Positions 43,776-43,872 of a DNA stretch of 43,872 nt are shown here, one piece after another. Source of the stretch: Anderseniella sp. Lineage in GTDB: Bacteria; Pseudomonadota; Alphaproteobacteria; Rhizobiales; Aestuariivirgaceae. The stretch is from contig DAOUPT010000028.1 in the NCBI GenBank assembly GCA_030626025.1, positions 1 to 43,872 of the forward strand, in the 5' to 3' direction. Position numbers and translations under genes: made by a program. The notes beneath the pieces are model-generated. The model saw only the letters and a list, made by a program, of their open reading frames with translations, was not told the DNA's origin and did no database searches. Within the stretch, counting starts at the first letter, position 1; each line of letters begins with the position of its first letter.

Positions 43776-43871
43776 CTAGCCGGTGCTGGTGCGCACAGGC
43801 CCGCGCCATTCCGGTACCAGATCTTCAATTTGAAGGGTATTTACCGATTGGCTTTGATTTGTTTGCGCCAG
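43776..43871 (-). CDS. C-terminal 31 residues of an unidentified protein (partial)
   Basis: A minus-strand frame enters from the right edge and ends with TAG at 43776: LAQTNQSQSVNTLQIEDLVP then EWRGPVRTSTG. Its placement before a strong leftward terminator supports real coding. Too short to assign; the gene beside sufE in related Hyphomicrobiales is often a small conserved protein. Confidence 0.55.
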   Translation of the reverse strand: MAQTNQSQSVNTLQIEDLVPEWRGPVRTSTG

Positions 43872-43872
43872 T

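Overview
The window looks like a chromosomal segment of an alphaproteobacterium, most likely a (marine) member of the Hyphomicrobiales. This rests on a MucR/Ros zinc-finger regulator, DUF6456, PAS_5 and DUF2336 proteins, a Tat-exported beta-helix protein of the TIGR03808 type, a heterodimeric methylmalonyl-CoA mutase and a RibBX-type riboflavin protein. The assignment is from recognised families only; no database search was possible.

Left part (1-5718): the 3' end of an IS6-type transposase, a BetI-like TetR regulator divergent from a dimethylglycine/sarcosine dehydrogenase-like FAD-GcvT enzyme with a clean palindromic operator between them, then a decayed stretch (GntR-FCD remnant, a 116-bp element with perfect 11-bp terminal inverted repeats, repeated CAGTTTACCC-type motifs), and an MFS transporter.

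Pyrimidine island (5728-15426): preTA (NAD-dependent dihydropyrimidine dehydrogenase) diverges from a six-gene operon: BMP-type binding protein, two-domain ABC ATPase, two BPD_transp_2 permeases, a CodA-like deaminase and an R. etli-type asparaginase. A near-perfect RutR operator overlaps both divergent promoters. The deaminase carries Cys308 where E. coli CodA has Asp314, the residue known to separate cytosine from 5-methylcytosine deaminases. My reading is import and deamination of 5-methylcytosine (or related bases) to thymine, then reduction by PreTA, all under uracil/thymine control. No dihydropyrimidinase or beta-ureidopropionase gene lies in the window.

Lipid/oxygenase region (15423-22418): five tightly packed minus-strand genes (membrane alpha/beta hydrolase, PF10118 protein with a di-iron-like E...ExxH...E...ExxH pattern, membrane fatty acid desaturase, cytochrome P450, Tat beta-helix protein), divergent from a Rieske oxygenase of the quaternary-ammonium type.

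Central and right part: a 67-aa membrane protein; mutAB; a DUF2780/DUF2267-like protein; a HerA/YjgR ATPase; an XRE-type HTH domain fused in frame to RibBX, with a promoter that predicts a leaderless transcript; secreted proteins and a YafK-type L,D-transpeptidase; a PuuD-like membrane domain; a CbiM-like protein behind a cobalamin riboswitch; a zinc ribbon; an AT-rich HNH-like gene starting at the stop codon of oligopeptidase B; msrB; a MaoC hydratase; a DUF2336 protein with coding tandem repeats; a MucR regulator; PAS_5 and DUF6456 proteins; sufE; and the 3' end of another gene. No tRNA, rRNA or CRISPR array was seen. The gaps 232-400, 34155-34445 and 38156-38438 hold nothing I can name.
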